Assembly (NCBI GenBank): GCA_001871015.1
Contig: MNUO01000108.1
Span: 1 to 46,651, forward strand
Length of the DNA stretch: 46,651 nt
DNA from: Candidatus Desantisbacteria bacterium CG1_02_38_46
Lineage (GTDB): Bacteria; Desantisbacteria; UBA1551; UBA1559
Direction of reading: 5' to 3'
The translations under genes and the position numbers were made by a program. Position 1 is the stretch's first letter. Every line of letters starts with the position of its first letter. The notes under the pieces are model-generated. The model was not told the origin of the DNA. It saw nothing but the letters and a program-made list of their open reading frames with translations, and did not search any database. Shown here in pieces: positions 1 through 7,309 of the stretch.

Positions 1-2
1 GA

Positions 3-185
3 ATAAGTGGTAATATGAAAGTAATGAGACTTTTCTATGATAAAACTTCTAAACTTGCCTATAAGTGGGTAAACAGAAGAAGTCAGAAGAAAAGTTATAC
101 CTTTGAAAGATTTTGTCGCTATTTAAAACATAATCCCTTGCCAGAACCGAAGATATATCATCAATTTTATGCTCTATCCTCGTAG
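3..185 (+). CDS. Group II intron reverse transcriptase/maturase, C-terminal end only
   Basis: This frame is open from the left edge of the window and ends at a TAG at 183-185, so it is absent from the ORF track. The roughly 60 residues contain KWVNRRSQKKSYTFERF and, near the end, NPLPEPKIYHQFY. That is the standard C-terminal block of group II intron-encoded proteins (NRRSQ followed by PLPxPxIYH). The reverse-transcriptase and thumb domains must lie upstream of the window. The visible part is intact, so truncation here is due to the window edge and not necessarily to decay. The intron RNA domain V follows 19 bases after the stop. Confidence 0.85.
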   Translation: MSGNMKVMRLFYDKTSKLAYKWVNRRSQKKSYTFERFCRYLKHNPLPEPKIYHQFYALSS

Positions 186-203
186 TGAGGAAGCATAATT
201 GAA

Positions 204-236
204 GAGCCGAATCTGGGAAATCTGGACGTTCGGTTC
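204..236 (+). ncRNA. Group II intron domain V
   Basis: A 33-nt hairpin with an AGC near the 5' strand, an 8-bp lower stem, an internal bulge and a short upper stem. It sits where domain V is expected, just after the maturase stop codon. The upper stem relies on two G-U pairs. Confidence 0.75.
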
Positions 237-273
237 TGTGAGGGGCATTAAATACCAAATGGAGGTATAAAAG

Positions 274-903
274 ATGTCTACTCGACACATATTATTATCA
301 TTGGTAGCATTGGGCACTGCAATAGTTATGCATGAGTACATGCACGGCTGGACAGCAGAGAAATTTGGGGACCCGACTGCAAGACTTGCAGGCAGGCTTA
401 CACTAAATCCTCTTGCCCACATTGACCCTGTAGGTTCTGTGTTTCTGCCACTTATACTGATTTTTATCCGCTCACCATTTCTCATCGGATGGGCAAAACC
501 TGTGCCGGTTAATTTCCAGGCGCTTCGCAATCCAAAAAGAGACATGATATGGGTTGCACTTGCAGGTCCACTTACAAACATAGTCCTGGCATTAATAGCC
601 AGCATTTTGCTGCGCATCGGCATTGTTAGTCCCTCATCACTCCTGGAAAAACTGCTTTTGAATGTTATTATCATTAACTTAATCCTTGCAGTTTTTAACT
701 TAGTTCCAATTCCACCTCTTGATGGTTCTCGTATCCTGATGGGGATTTTGCCATCACATATTGCATATAGATATAGCAGGTTGGAGCCAATAGGTTTTTT
801 CATAGTGATTTTTTTGTTTTACTTAGGTTTTTTTAGCGCAATAGTTTTACCAATTGTTAGCTGGCTTTTCAATCTATTTCTTGGAAGAGGACTTGGTATT
901 TAG
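274..903 (+). CDS. Site-2 protease family (M50) membrane metalloprotease
   Basis: This 209-residue protein is an intramembrane zinc protease of the M50 family. The zinc motif HEYMH is at residues 20-24 inside the first membrane segment. The second conserved site, NLVPIPPLDGSRIL, in the third quarter of the protein supplies the aspartate ligand. It has about five hydrophobic segments and no PDZ domain, matching the short standalone site-2 protease type often found beside trpS and scpAB in diverse bacteria. GGAGG at 261-265 precedes the ATG with good spacing. The gene is 11 bases upstream of trpS and probably starts this operon. The physiological substrate cannot be told from sequence. Confidence 0.9.
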   Translation: MSTRHILLSLVALGTAIVMHEYMHGWTAEKFGDPTARLAGRLTLNPLAHIDPVGSVFLPLILIFIRSPFLIGWAKPVPVNFQALRNPKRDMIWVALAGPLTNIVLALIASILLRIGIVSPSSLLEKLLLNVIIINLILAVFNLVPIPPLDGSRILMGILPSHIAYRYSRLEPIGFFIVIFLFYLGFFSAIVLPIVSWLFNLFLGRGLGI

Positions 904-914
904 AGAGGAGACAG

Positions 915-1949
915 ATGAAGAAAGGGCGTATTTTAAGCGGAATGAGGCCAACAGGTAAATTGCACCTTGGACATTTAATCGGGGCTCTGGATAACTGGGT
1001 TAAACTCCAGGATGAATACGAATGTTTCTATGAGGTTGCAATCTGGCACGCTCTCACCGACCATCTCGATACAAAAAATTTTCAAGAAGACATCTATGAT
1101 ATGGTGCGTGACTGGCTTGCTGCCGGGCTTGACCCAAAGAAAAGTGTGATGTTCATCCAGTCCGATGTGCCTGAACACGCAGAGTTGCATCTACTTCTTT
1201 CAATGCTCACTCCTGTTCCATGGCTTGAAAGGTGCACAACTTTTAAAGAAAAAATAAAAGATATGCACATTGGGAAAGGCGACGTTTCCTACGGGCTTCT
1301 TGGATATCCGGTTTTACAGGCAGCTGATATCCTTATATACAAGGCTAATGTTGTCCCAGTTGGGGAAGACCAGTTACCTCATTTAGAATTGACCAGAGAA
1401 ATTGCCCGCCGGTTCAATTATTACTACGGCCGAGTAGGTCTTCACGACCGAGTAGGTCTTCATGACAATATTTTCCCTGAACCACGGGCGCTTCTTACAA
1501 GCACTGCTAAGTTGCTGGGTCTGGACGGACGGACTAAAATGAGCAAGTCGTATGACAACTACATCAGTCTTGGCGATTCAGCAAAGGAGATTCAGAGTAA
1601 AGTGCAAACGATGTTCACTGACCCGAAAAGGATAAAACTTAAAGATTCGGGACATCCTGAATCCTGCAATGTTTATTCCTATCATAAAGTCTTTAGTTCC
1701 AATGAAATCTGTCCGACATTGATGGGAGATTGCAGGCAGGCCAGGATAGGTTGTACTGAATGTAAAAAGAATTTAGCAAAATATATTGAAAAGTTTCTTG
1801 CTCCTTTCCAGGAAAGACAGAGGAAATGGAAGAAGGACAGTATTAAGGTTATACTTGATGAGGGAGCACGCAAGGCAAGGGCAGTGGCACAGGCTACAAT
1901 GGAAGAAGTGCGGAAGGCAATGAAAATAAAAAAAGGGGACGATTTATAA
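915..1949 (+). CDS. trpS: Tryptophanyl-tRNA synthetase
   Basis: Class I aminoacyl-tRNA synthetase that charges tRNA-Trp in the cytoplasm. The HIGH-type motif appears as KLHLGHL near residue 17 and the KMSKS motif as TKMSKSYDN around residue 212. Length (344 residues) is slightly above the usual 325-335. Part of the excess is a duplicated heptapeptide-like segment, GRVGLHDRVGLHD, near residue 175, encoded by an 18-bp tandem duplication before the KMSKS half. GAGGAG upstream of the ATG at 915 supports the start. scpA begins 3 bases after the stop, so the two genes are probably co-transcribed and perhaps translationally coupled. Confidence 0.97.
   Translation: MKKGRILSGMRPTGKLHLGHLIGALDNWVKLQDEYECFYEVAIWHALTDHLDTKNFQEDIYDMVRDWLAAGLDPKKSVMFIQSDVPEHAELHLLLSMLTPVPWLERCTTFKEKIKDMHIGKGDVSYGLLGYPVLQAADILIYKANVVPVGEDQLPHLELTREIARRFNYYYGRVGLHDRVGLHDNIFPEPRALLTSTAKLLGLDGRTKMSKSYDNYISLGDSAKEIQSKVQTMFTDPKRIKLKDSGHPESCNVYSYHKVFSSNEICPTLMGDCRQARIGCTECKKNLAKYIEKFLAPFQERQRKWKKDSIKVILDEGARKARAVAQATMEEVRKAMKIKKGDDL
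1431..1466 (+). repeat. Two 18-bp tandem units inside trpS
   Basis: CGAGTAGGTCTTCACGAC is followed immediately by a copy with one C-to-T change. The total of 36 bp keeps the trpS frame. The unit contains the partial palindrome GGTCTTCACGACC. It may be a decayed member of the in-frame palindromic insertions seen in thiL, tsaB and fmt, or a simple slippage duplication. Confidence 0.85.
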
Positions 1950-1952
1950 GCG

Positions 1953-2663
1953 ATGACTTATAATGTAAAGACTGAGAATTTTGAAGGTCCTATTGAATTA
2001 CTGCTGGACCTTGTGAAGAAAAATGAGATAGATATATATCAGGTATGGATTAGTAAAGTTACCGCTGAATACCTCAAACATCTAGAAATTGTACAATCTT
2101 TAAATCTGGATGAGGCACTTGAATTTCTTATTATCGCCGCGAGTTTAGTTTATCTAAAGTCTCGCAGTCTCCTTCCACAGGAGACACTTGAACTGGTAGA
2201 AGAAGAGGAGCAGTTAAAGAGGTCTCTCGAGAGCTATGCCCAGGAATACGATAAATTCAGACAGGTTGCCGACCACCTTAAGGAAAAAGCAATAATTGCT
2301 GCCGACCACTTTACCCGTCCTGTACCTGAGGAATTAAAAAAAGAAGAGTATATTGAAGCAACTCTGTTTGACCTTGTTTCTGCTTTTAAGAATATACTTG
2401 CTGAATCAGAAAAGAGGGAATATGTTAGAGAGATAACTCCCGAGGTGGTTACTGTGGAGCAGAAAATGGAAGAGATTATAAGTTTATTACAGGGTGAAAA
2501 TGCGACGGTTCAATTTAGCCGAATTTTTAAAAATGCATTAACCCGGCTTGAAATAGTGGTGTCGTTCCTGGCATTGTTAGAATTGATAAGACTGAGAAAA
2601 GTCCGGGCTATACAGAAAAAATTATTTGCAGAAATCGAACTTGTTGGAGTCCCATCATCTTGA
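1953..2663 (+). CDS. scpA: Segregation and condensation protein A
   Basis: Kleisin subunit of the bacterial SMC condensin complex, which acts with Smc and ScpB in chromosome compaction and segregation. The N-terminal FEGPIELLLDLV and the following IDIYQVWISKVTAEYL are the typical ScpA/RAD21-like opening that binds the SMC neck. The 236-residue length is normal. The C-terminal winged-helix part (about 180-236) ends with a region rich in charged residues, as expected. It starts 3 bases after trpS, and scpB follows after a 184-base repeat-filled gap, the usual scpAB order. No smc gene is in the window. Confidence 0.95.
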   Translation: MTYNVKTENFEGPIELLLDLVKKNEIDIYQVWISKVTAEYLKHLEIVQSLNLDEALEFLIIAASLVYLKSRSLLPQETLELVEEEEQLKRSLESYAQEYDKFRQVADHLKEKAIIAADHFTRPVPEELKKEEYIEATLFDLVSAFKNILAESEKREYVREITPEVVTVEQKMEEIISLLQGENATVQFSRIFKNALTRLEIVVSFLALLELIRLRKVRAIQKKLFAEIELVGVPSS

Positions 2664-2691
2664 TAGCTAAGGAAATTATACCAAAAGTGTT

Positions 2692-2829
2692 GTAACTCAA
2701 ACCTTTAGGTTTGATATCAGGACTAAAGTCCTGAGTTACAGCAGGTCAGGACTAAAGTCCTGAGTTACAGCAGGTCAGGACTAAAGTCCTGAGTTACGTA
2801 ACTCAGACCTTCAGGTCTGATTTTTCTTG
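2692..2829. repeat. Cluster of palindromic repeat modules between scpA and scpB
   Basis: The cluster contains a complete three-stem module at 2692-2739. Outer arms GTAACTC and GAGTTAC pair. Between them lie hairpin AAACCT/AGGTTT and hairpin AGGACT-AA-AGTCCT. The third-stem-plus-arm half is then repeated at 2746-2768 and 2775-2797, each joined by AGCAGG. A reversed half with CAGACC/GGTCTG follows at 2798-2820. The last hairpin is followed by TTTTTCTT and could act as an intrinsic terminator. The block from 2775 through TTCTTGA (56 nt) is identical to the copy at 23422-23477. Confidence 0.93.
2800..2826 (+). terminator. Terminator-like hairpin formed by the repeat
   Basis: TCAGACC and GGTCTGA pair around a TTCA loop, followed by TTTTTCTT. 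This has the form of a Rho-independent terminator between scpA and scpB. As the same element lies in front of nikR, it may simply be a property of the repeat. Confidence 0.45.
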
Positions 2830-2847
2830 AAATAATGGAGAGAAGAA

Positions 2848-3375
2848 ATGGAGTCAGCTCAAAATTTACCTCCCAAGTCAATAATAGAATGCTTACTTTT
2901 TGTCTCAGATGTTCCTCTGAATCCTCAAAGACTTGCCCATCTTACCGGGTTATTAGAGGAAGAAGTCAAACGGATTCTAATGGAATTAACCCAGGAGTAT
3001 GAGAGGGATGGTCGCAGTTTCAAGATTGCTGAGATTGCTGATGGATTTTTGATGTGTACGCGGCATGAATTTGCGCCATGGATAAAACTACTGTACGCAT
3101 CTCGAAACAGAGCAAAATTGAGCAAAGCGTCTCTCGAAGTTCTGGCGATACTTGCCTATCGACAACCAATCACAAGAGCAGAGATAGAGGCAATTCGAGG
3201 CGTAGACTGTAGCGGGGTACTGCACACCATTCTGGAGAGAAGGTTGATTAAAATTTCAGGGCGCAAGAAAGTTCTTGGTCGTCCGCTCCTTTACCGCACA
3301 ACAGATGAATTTCTGATTTATTTCGGATTAAAAGATCTTTCAGAATTGCCCCGCGTGGAAGAATTGCGTTTATGA
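2848..3375 (+). CDS. scpB: Segregation and condensation protein B
   Basis: Partner of ScpA in the SMC-ScpAB condensin complex, made of two winged-helix domains. It opens with IIECLLFVSDVPLNPQRLAHLTG. A later block reads LEVLAILAYRQPITRAEIEAIRGVD and is the hallmark of ScpB. The 175 residues are within the usual 170-200. GGAGAG precedes the ATG at 2848 by a good distance. The stop overlaps the ATG of thiL (ATGA), which indicates translational coupling to thiL, an unusual partner. The scpA-scpB junction is interrupted by a palindromic repeat cluster that could partly terminate transcription. Confidence 0.95.
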   Translation: MESAQNLPPKSIIECLLFVSDVPLNPQRLAHLTGLLEEEVKRILMELTQEYERDGRSFKIAEIADGFLMCTRHEFAPWIKLLYASRNRAKLSKASLEVLAILAYRQPITRAEIEAIRGVDCSGVLHTILERRLIKISGRKKVLGRPLLYRTTDEFLIYFGLKDLSELPRVEELRL

Positions 3376-4619
3376 AAATCAAGAAGTTAGGGGAATTTGG
3401 ATTAATTGAGCACATCCGCCGCCACTTTACATCTTACACCTCCTCACCTCGGGGAACCCACGTTCTGCGTGGGTCGGGCACCCGCCTTACACAGAATTTC
3501 ATTGGCATCGGTGATGACACCGCTGTCATTAAGATTTCGTCCAAAAAATATTTGCTATGGACAACAGATATTCTTATAGAAAGCATCCACTTTCTCCCTA
3601 AACATCTTTCACTTTTACCTTTTAGATTTCGGCTTTCACCTACTTTTATGCTGGGCTGGAAAGCACTTGCTGTAAATCTGAGTGACATCGCAGCAATGGG
3701 CGGGATACCCCAGTATGCTCTGGTTACCCTCGGATTGAAGGGAAATGAGGATGTAAAATTCGTTGATGAATTATACCGTGGAATGAAATCTTGTAGTGGC
3801 AGAGCTCGCTATGATTGTAGTGGCAGACCTTGGTCTGCCGAAAAGTCGAGTAAACTCGACCACTACAGTAGTGGCAGACCTTGGTCTGCCGTCAAAATCC
3901 TCGGTGGCGATACTACAAAGTCACCCATTTTAGTGATAGATGTTTCTGTTATTGGAGAAGTTGAGAAGAAAAATTTGGTGTTACGCAGGGGCGCATCCCC
4001 CGGCGATGTAATTTGCGTTACAGGTTTCTGCGGCGATTCTGCCGTGGGGCTTGCTATACTTCGTAGAGGCTCGATTCATCGAGCCCATTGTAGTGGTACG
4101 ACCCACCCTTCGGGTGGGTGCCCCGGCTCTGCAAATGAGAGACATCTTATTTGTCGTCATCTAATGCCCACTCCTCGTCTCAAAGAAGCAAGAATTATCG
4201 CAAAGAATCATCTTGCAACTTCTATGATTGATAATAGCGATGGTCTCCTCGCTTCAGTTAAATTTCTGTGTCAATCTTCTGGTGTTGGTGCAAAAATCTA
4301 CGAAGATAAAATTCCCATTTCTAAACAATTAATTAAGGGACTGTTCCACCCGCCTCGGGCTGAGGGACTGTCCTATTGCCGTAGTGGCAGAGTTCACTCT
4401 GCGATACAAAAATTTGCCCTCACCGGTGGCGAAGACTACGAACTCGTTTTTACAGTACCGCCCCAGAAATTAAATGATGTTTTGACTAAAATTCCTGAAT
4501 TAACCGGTACACCCGTGACCGCAATAGGGGAAGTTACAAAAAATAAAGGGATTTTTGTCTGCAATTCCAGTGGCAAGAGGAAAAATATAAAAAATATGGG
4601 TTTTGACCATTTTGTGTAG
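3372..4619 (+). CDS. thiL: Thiamine-monophosphate kinase with several in-frame repeat insertions
   Basis: ThiL phosphorylates thiamine monophosphate to thiamine diphosphate. Family motifs are present in order: GIGDDTAVI (about 45-53), WTTDILIESIHF, ALAVNLSDIAAMGG, GGDTT, MIDNSDGLLASV and ALTGGEDYELVF. The family is usually 320-345 residues, but this protein has 415. The excess falls in segments of odd composition such as CSGRPWSAEKSSKLDHYSSG, which are translations of palindromic DNA repeats. Repeats are visible at about 3456-3474, 3792-3891, 4064-4132 and 4345-4402. All lie between, not within, the core motifs, and the frame is kept throughout, so the protein may well be functional. The start overlaps scpB. 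Confidence 0.92.
   Translation: MKIKKLGEFGLIEHIRRHFTSYTSSPRGTHVLRGSGTRLTQNFIGIGDDTAVIKISSKKYLLWTTDILIESIHFLPKHLSLLPFRFRLSPTFMLGWKALAVNLSDIAAMGGIPQYALVTLGLKGNEDVKFVDELYRGMKSCSGRARYDCSGRPWSAEKSSKLDHYSSGRPWSAVKILGGDTTKSPILVIDVSVIGEVEKKNLVLRRGASPGDVICVTGFCGDSAVGLAILRRGSIHRAHCSGTTHPSGGCPGSANERHLICRHLMPTPRLKEARIIAKNHLATSMIDNSDGLLASVKFLCQSSGVGAKIYEDKIPISKQLIKGLFHPPRAEGLSYCRSGRVHSAIQKFALTGGEDYELVFTVPPQKLNDVLTKIPELTGTPVTAIGEVTKNKGIFVCNSSGKRKNIKNMGFDHFV
3456..3474. repeat. Palindrome inside thiL, N-terminal insertion
   Basis: ACCCACG and CGTGGGT pair around TTCTG. The surrounding translation (SSPRGTHVLRGSGT) is not part of the ThiL fold and lies just before the GIGDD motif. Insertion boundaries are not exact. 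Confidence 0.7.
3792..3891. repeat. In-frame palindromic module array inside thiL
   Basis: Contains a partial unit, then a complete three-stem module with arms TGTAGTGG/CCACTACA and hairpins GCAGACC-TT-GGTCTGC and GTCGAGT-AA-ACTCGAC. A further GTAGTGG plus GCAGACC hairpin follows. It encodes CSGRPWSAEKSSKLDHYSSG and related peptide. The same module occurs in tsaB. Confidence 0.93.
4064..4132. repeat. Second palindromic insertion inside thiL
   Basis: Hairpin GGCTCGAT/ATCGAGCC is followed by TTGTAGTGG and hairpin ACCCACCC-TTC-GGGTGGGT, closing with GGCTCTGC. It encodes the low-similarity stretch HRAHCSGTTHPSGGCPG between the LRRG and MPTPRL segments of ThiL. Confidence 0.8.
4345..4402. repeat. 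Third palindromic insertion inside thiL
   Basis: Ends with GTAGTGG and the hairpin GCAGAGT-TC-ACTCTGC. The preceding GGACTGTTCC / GGGACTGTCC region is also partly palindromic. It sits just upstream of the conserved ALTGGEDYE motif without breaking the frame. Confidence 0.75.
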
Positions 4620-4759
4620 TGACTGTTCTTGAAGCATCACAATTTTAATAAAATACCGTTTCAAATTTGGATAAACTTTTTGGAGATACGTCTTGGATGC
4701 AAAAAGAAAACGATGAATTACTGAAATATTTTGTATAAAAAATTTTATGGAGGTTGATG

Positions 4760-5053
4760 ATGACAAAGGATGAAATTATTAATATTCTTAGCACTCAATT
4801 GCCTTTTATACAGAAGCAATTCTATGTAAAAGAAATAGGGGTATTCGGATCTTTTGTAAAGCAGGAGTACAGTGAGGAAAGCGACATAGATGTGCTTGTT
4901 GAACTTGATAATAGACATAATGACTTATTTAATTTTATCCGTCTCAAAGACTATCTTGAAGAATTGTTTCATAAAGAAGTTGACCTTGTGATGAAAGGAG
5001 CAATAAAACCAAGAATCAAGGACAAAATATTAAAGGAGGCGATTTATGTCTGA
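4760..5053 (+). CDS. mntA: MntA-type minimal nucleotidyltransferase (antitoxin)
   Basis: Small single-domain nucleotidyltransferase. The motif GS-x10-DID is exact (GSF...SDID, about residues 31-45), followed by the third acidic residue in EVDLVMK. In characterised HepT/MntA modules this enzyme poly-AMPylates the HEPN toxin and neutralises it. The ORF track begins at a TTG (4754) with ATG codons at 4757 and 4760. GGAGG at 4749-4753 fits the ATG at 4760 best. The stop overlaps the start of the HEPN gene by 8 bases, the usual arrangement for this pair. Confidence 0.88.
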   Translation: MTKDEIINILSTQLPFIQKQFYVKEIGVFGSFVKQEYSEESDIDVLVELDNRHNDLFNFIRLKDYLEELFHKEVDLVMKGAIKPRIKDKILKEAIYV

Positions 5054-5402
5054 GAGAGATTATTTTTTGTTTATTGAAGATATACTAAATGCCATTCTGA
5101 AGATTGAAAAATATACTGAGAACGAAACGTTTGAAACTTTTTCAATAAATGATATGGCTGTTGATGCAGTAATCAGGAATTTTGAAATTATTGGAGAGGC
5201 GGCTAGCAATATCCCAAAAGAAATTCATGGAAAATATCCTTATGTAGAATGGAAGGAAATGACAGGATTCAGAAATGTTATCATTCATGATTATTTTGGA
5301 ATAAATCTTAGCACAGTCTGGAATACAGTAAAAAATAATATTCCTCTACTCAAAGAACACATTATAAAGATGAAAGAAGATTATGAGCAAGCAAACACTT
5401 GA
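5046..5402 (+). CDS. hepT: HepT-type HEPN ribonuclease toxin (DUF86)
   Basis: All-helical HEPN protein of 118 residues. The RNase and modification motif Rx4HxY is present as RNVIIHDY near residues 77-84. In known systems the arginine and histidine catalyse RNA cleavage and the tyrosine is the AMPylation target. The upstream RNFEIIGEAASNIP is the other typical DUF86 block. It overlaps the nucleotidyltransferase gene upstream and, by 20 bases, the restriction-enzyme remnant downstream. With the gene before it this is a complete HepT/MntA toxin-antitoxin pair by motif. Cellular activity is inferred from the family. Confidence 0.88.
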   Translation: MSERDYFLFIEDILNAILKIEKYTENETFETFSINDMAVDAVIRNFEIIGEAASNIPKEIHGKYPYVEWKEMTGFRNVIIHDYFGINLSTVWNTVKNNIPLLKEHIIKMKEDYEQANT

Positions 5403-5658
5403 ACCAGATTTTGTTTTATTCCTTGAAAAAAAGGATAACTGGCAGACCTTGTATTATCAAATATTTATTGAACCCAAGGGTGGACATTTATTAAAACAGG
5501 ATGAATGGAAAGAAAAATTTTTGAGGTCATTAAAAGATGATGCAAGCGCTATAATTCTTTGGCAAACAAGAAAATATATAATTTGGGGTATGCCTTTTTA
5601 TAATGAACAACTAAGAAAAACTGAGTTTGAGAAAGAGATTGATAAATTAGTTCAGTAG
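5383..5658 (+). pseudogene. C-terminal remnant of a type III restriction endonuclease (Res)
   Basis: The 91 residues match the extreme C-terminal nuclease part of type III restriction subunits. EPDFVLFL is followed by YQIFIEPKGGHLL and DEWKEKFL, giving a PD...ExK nuclease core (aspartate in EPDF, EPK). The large SF2 helicase domain that normally precedes it is absent. The ATG lies inside hepT and has no convincing ribosome-binding site. It is therefore probably a leftover of a degraded restriction-modification system, although a small free-standing nuclease cannot be excluded. A remnant of the matching Mod subunit lies at 39724-40302. Confidence 0.75.
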
Positions 5659-5776
5659 ATAGATATCAATTATATAACCGAGAAATAGGTTATACTTTAT
5701 TAATTTTACGAATCGCTATAGAGGGACTCAAGCCCCCTGGAAGTAGCCACGAAGTGGTTATTTTGTGTCATGATTT

Positions 5777-6199
5777 ATGAAAATCATAACAAATTCCACA
5801 TCTGAAACCAAAAAATCTGCCTTTCGTTTTGCAAAAAAACTCAAGAAAGGCGATATATTATGCCTTGTAGGTGACCTTGGAAGTGGCAAGACCACATTTG
5901 TCCAGGGATTAGCAAAAGGACTTGGAGTTAAAGATATACCCACCAGTCCGAGTTTCGTCCTGATGAATATCTACAAATGTAAACTGCCACTTTATCATTT
6001 TGATCTGTATCGCCTGGACAATACTGATGAAATCCGCAATCTGGGCCATGAAGAATTCTTTTATGGCGACGGTATTACCGTTGTGGAATGGGCAGAAAAA
6101 TTGAAAGAATTGCTGCCGAGTAAATATATTGAAGTAAAATTCAAAATTCTTGGCAAAAATAAAAGAGAGATATTAATTGTTAAAAAAGAAAAGGAATAA
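5777..6199 (+). CDS. tsaE: tRNA threonylcarbamoyladenosine biosynthesis ATPase TsaE
   Basis: TsaE is the small P-loop ATPase needed to complete t6A modification at position 37 of ANN-decoding tRNAs, working with TsaB and TsaD. Walker A is GDLGSGKTTF near residues 32-41. The TsaE-specific PTSPSFVLMNIY and LYHFDLYRL blocks follow, then VVEWAEKL. Length (140) is normal. The start ATG at 5777 has no strong ribosome-binding site. The upstream 118-base gap holds a small inverted repeat (AGCCACGAAGTGGTT). The stop overlaps the Fic gene by one base, and tsaB follows that gene, so tsaE-fic-tsaB appears to be one operon. Confidence 0.94.
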   Translation: MKIITNSTSETKKSAFRFAKKLKKGDILCLVGDLGSGKTTFVQGLAKGLGVKDIPTSPSFVLMNIYKCKLPLYHFDLYRLDNTDEIRNLGHEEFFYGDGITVVEWAEKLKELLPSKYIEVKFKILGKNKREILIVKKEKE

Positions 6200-7236
6200 T
6201 GTTTGAACCGAGATTTAGATATACAAATAAAATAGTTCAGTTACTAACCAAAATTTCTGCAGCAAGAGAGGCAATTCTCAATTCACCACTAATTCCAAAG
6301 TGGGAAGTTACTCTAAGGCGCGAGGCAATAATCCGCAGCGCCCATTCATCGACGAGTATTGAGGGAAATAGGTTATCTTTGGAACAGGTAAGTGATTTAG
6401 CACAGGGAAGAGAAGTGATGGCTACACGAAAGGATAAACGAGAAGTCTTGAATTATTTGAAAGTTTTGGAAAATATTGGAAATTTGATAAAAGGAAAGTC
6501 AATATATGAGAAAGATATTTTAAATATCCACCGTATGGTGACAAAAGACACCTTAGATAATCCAAATGATTGCGGGGTTTACCGCACCCGCTATGTTGTA
6601 GTGGGAAATAGACTTACAGGAGAAGTGTTTTTTAGGCCACCAAAAAACGAAGATGTGCCCAAGTTAATAAAAGGTTTATTTGAATGGATAAACTCTGAGG
6701 AAGCAAAAGAACTCGACGCCATTCTTGAAGCAGGAATAGTGCATTATGAATTTGTCAGAATCCATCCTTTTGTTGATGGGAATGGCAGAACTGCAAGAGT
6801 TCTGGCAACTTTGGTTCTTTATCTACGAGGATTTGACACCAAACAATTTTTTTGCCTTGATGATTATTATGATTCTGATAGACAGGCTTATTACAGAGTG
6901 TTGCAAAGTGTTGACAAAAAAACGTTGGATGTGACCAGATGGTTGGAATATTTTGTTGAAGGGGTGAATGTAAGCATAGAAGCTGTCAAGGAAAGAGTTA
7001 TAAAACTTAGCAGTGAAAGATTAAGAAAGTCAAAAAGAGGCCAGATTGCTTTAACCGAAAGGCAGATTAGGATTGTGGAATTTATAAATCAAAATGGTAA
7101 GATAACCAATAGGGATGTAAGAGAAATGTTTAAACTTTCAGATGAAGGAGCACTAAAGGAAATTAAAAAGTTGGTAAAGTTAGAAGTTATTAAGAGTGAA
7201 GGCAAAGGGAGATCTCTCTACTATATTCTTTGGTAG
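6199..7236 (+). CDS. Fic family protein with N-terminal inhibitory motif and C-terminal winged helix
   Basis: Fic enzymes transfer AMP or related groups to hydroxyl side chains. The catalytic motif HPFVDGNGRTAR is complete, with the histidine at residue 189. Near residues 50-57 is SSTSIEGN, matching the (S/T)xxxE(G/N) inhibitory helix of class II (N-terminal) Fic proteins, so activity is probably autoinhibited until the glutamate is displaced. Residues 285-345 look like a winged-helix domain (ITNRDVREMFKLSDEGALKEIKKL), the common Fic plus HTH architecture. The gene overlaps tsaE by one base and separates it from tsaB. The target is unknown. Confidence 0.92.
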   Translation: MFEPRFRYTNKIVQLLTKISAAREAILNSPLIPKWEVTLRREAIIRSAHSSTSIEGNRLSLEQVSDLAQGREVMATRKDKREVLNYLKVLENIGNLIKGKSIYEKDILNIHRMVTKDTLDNPNDCGVYRTRYVVVGNRLTGEVFFRPPKNEDVPKLIKGLFEWINSEEAKELDAILEAGIVHYEFVRIHPFVDGNGRTARVLATLVLYLRGFDTKQFFCLDDYYDSDRQAYYRVLQSVDKKTLDVTRWLEYFVEGVNVSIEAVKERVIKLSSERLRKSKRGQIALTERQIRIVEFINQNGKITNRDVREMFKLSDEGALKEIKKLVKLEVIKSEGKGRSLYYILW

Positions 7237-7272
7237 GGTTGGCGATTAGGTTGGCGATTAGGTTGGCGATTA
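7237..7272. repeat. Three tandem copies of a 12-bp unit
   Basis: GGTTGGCGATTA is repeated three times without change, starting right after the Fic stop codon. It is followed by a GGGGTCAGGTCTTGA stretch; a similar GGTGTCAGGTCTTGA occurs near 20279. Confidence 0.95.
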
Positions 7273-7309
7273 GACAAAGTGTAAAAAGGTGTGGTGACGG
7301 GGTCAGGTC

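Larger units (their letters stand above)
1..255 (+). mobile_element. 3' end of a group II intron, cut by the window edge
   Basis: The first 255 bases hold the end of a maturase reading frame followed by a convincing domain V. The lower stem pairs GAGCCGAA (204-211) with TTCGGTTC (229-236). The upper stem TCTGG/TCTGGA closes a GAAAT-like loop. The run TGTGAGGGGC after domain V is typical of bacterial group II introns. A clear domain VI and the exact 3' splice site were not resolved, so the end is approximate. The intron lies directly upstream of the M50 protease gene. Its 5' part is outside the window. Confidence 0.8.

Noticed and set aside
174-803. 209-residue minus-strand ORF over the M50 protease gene
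   Set aside because: It is the antisense shadow of a clearly conserved protease gene.
2692-2829. CRISPR array
   Set aside because: The units are palindromic, separated by a constant 6-base linker and not by unique spacers, and there are no cas genes.
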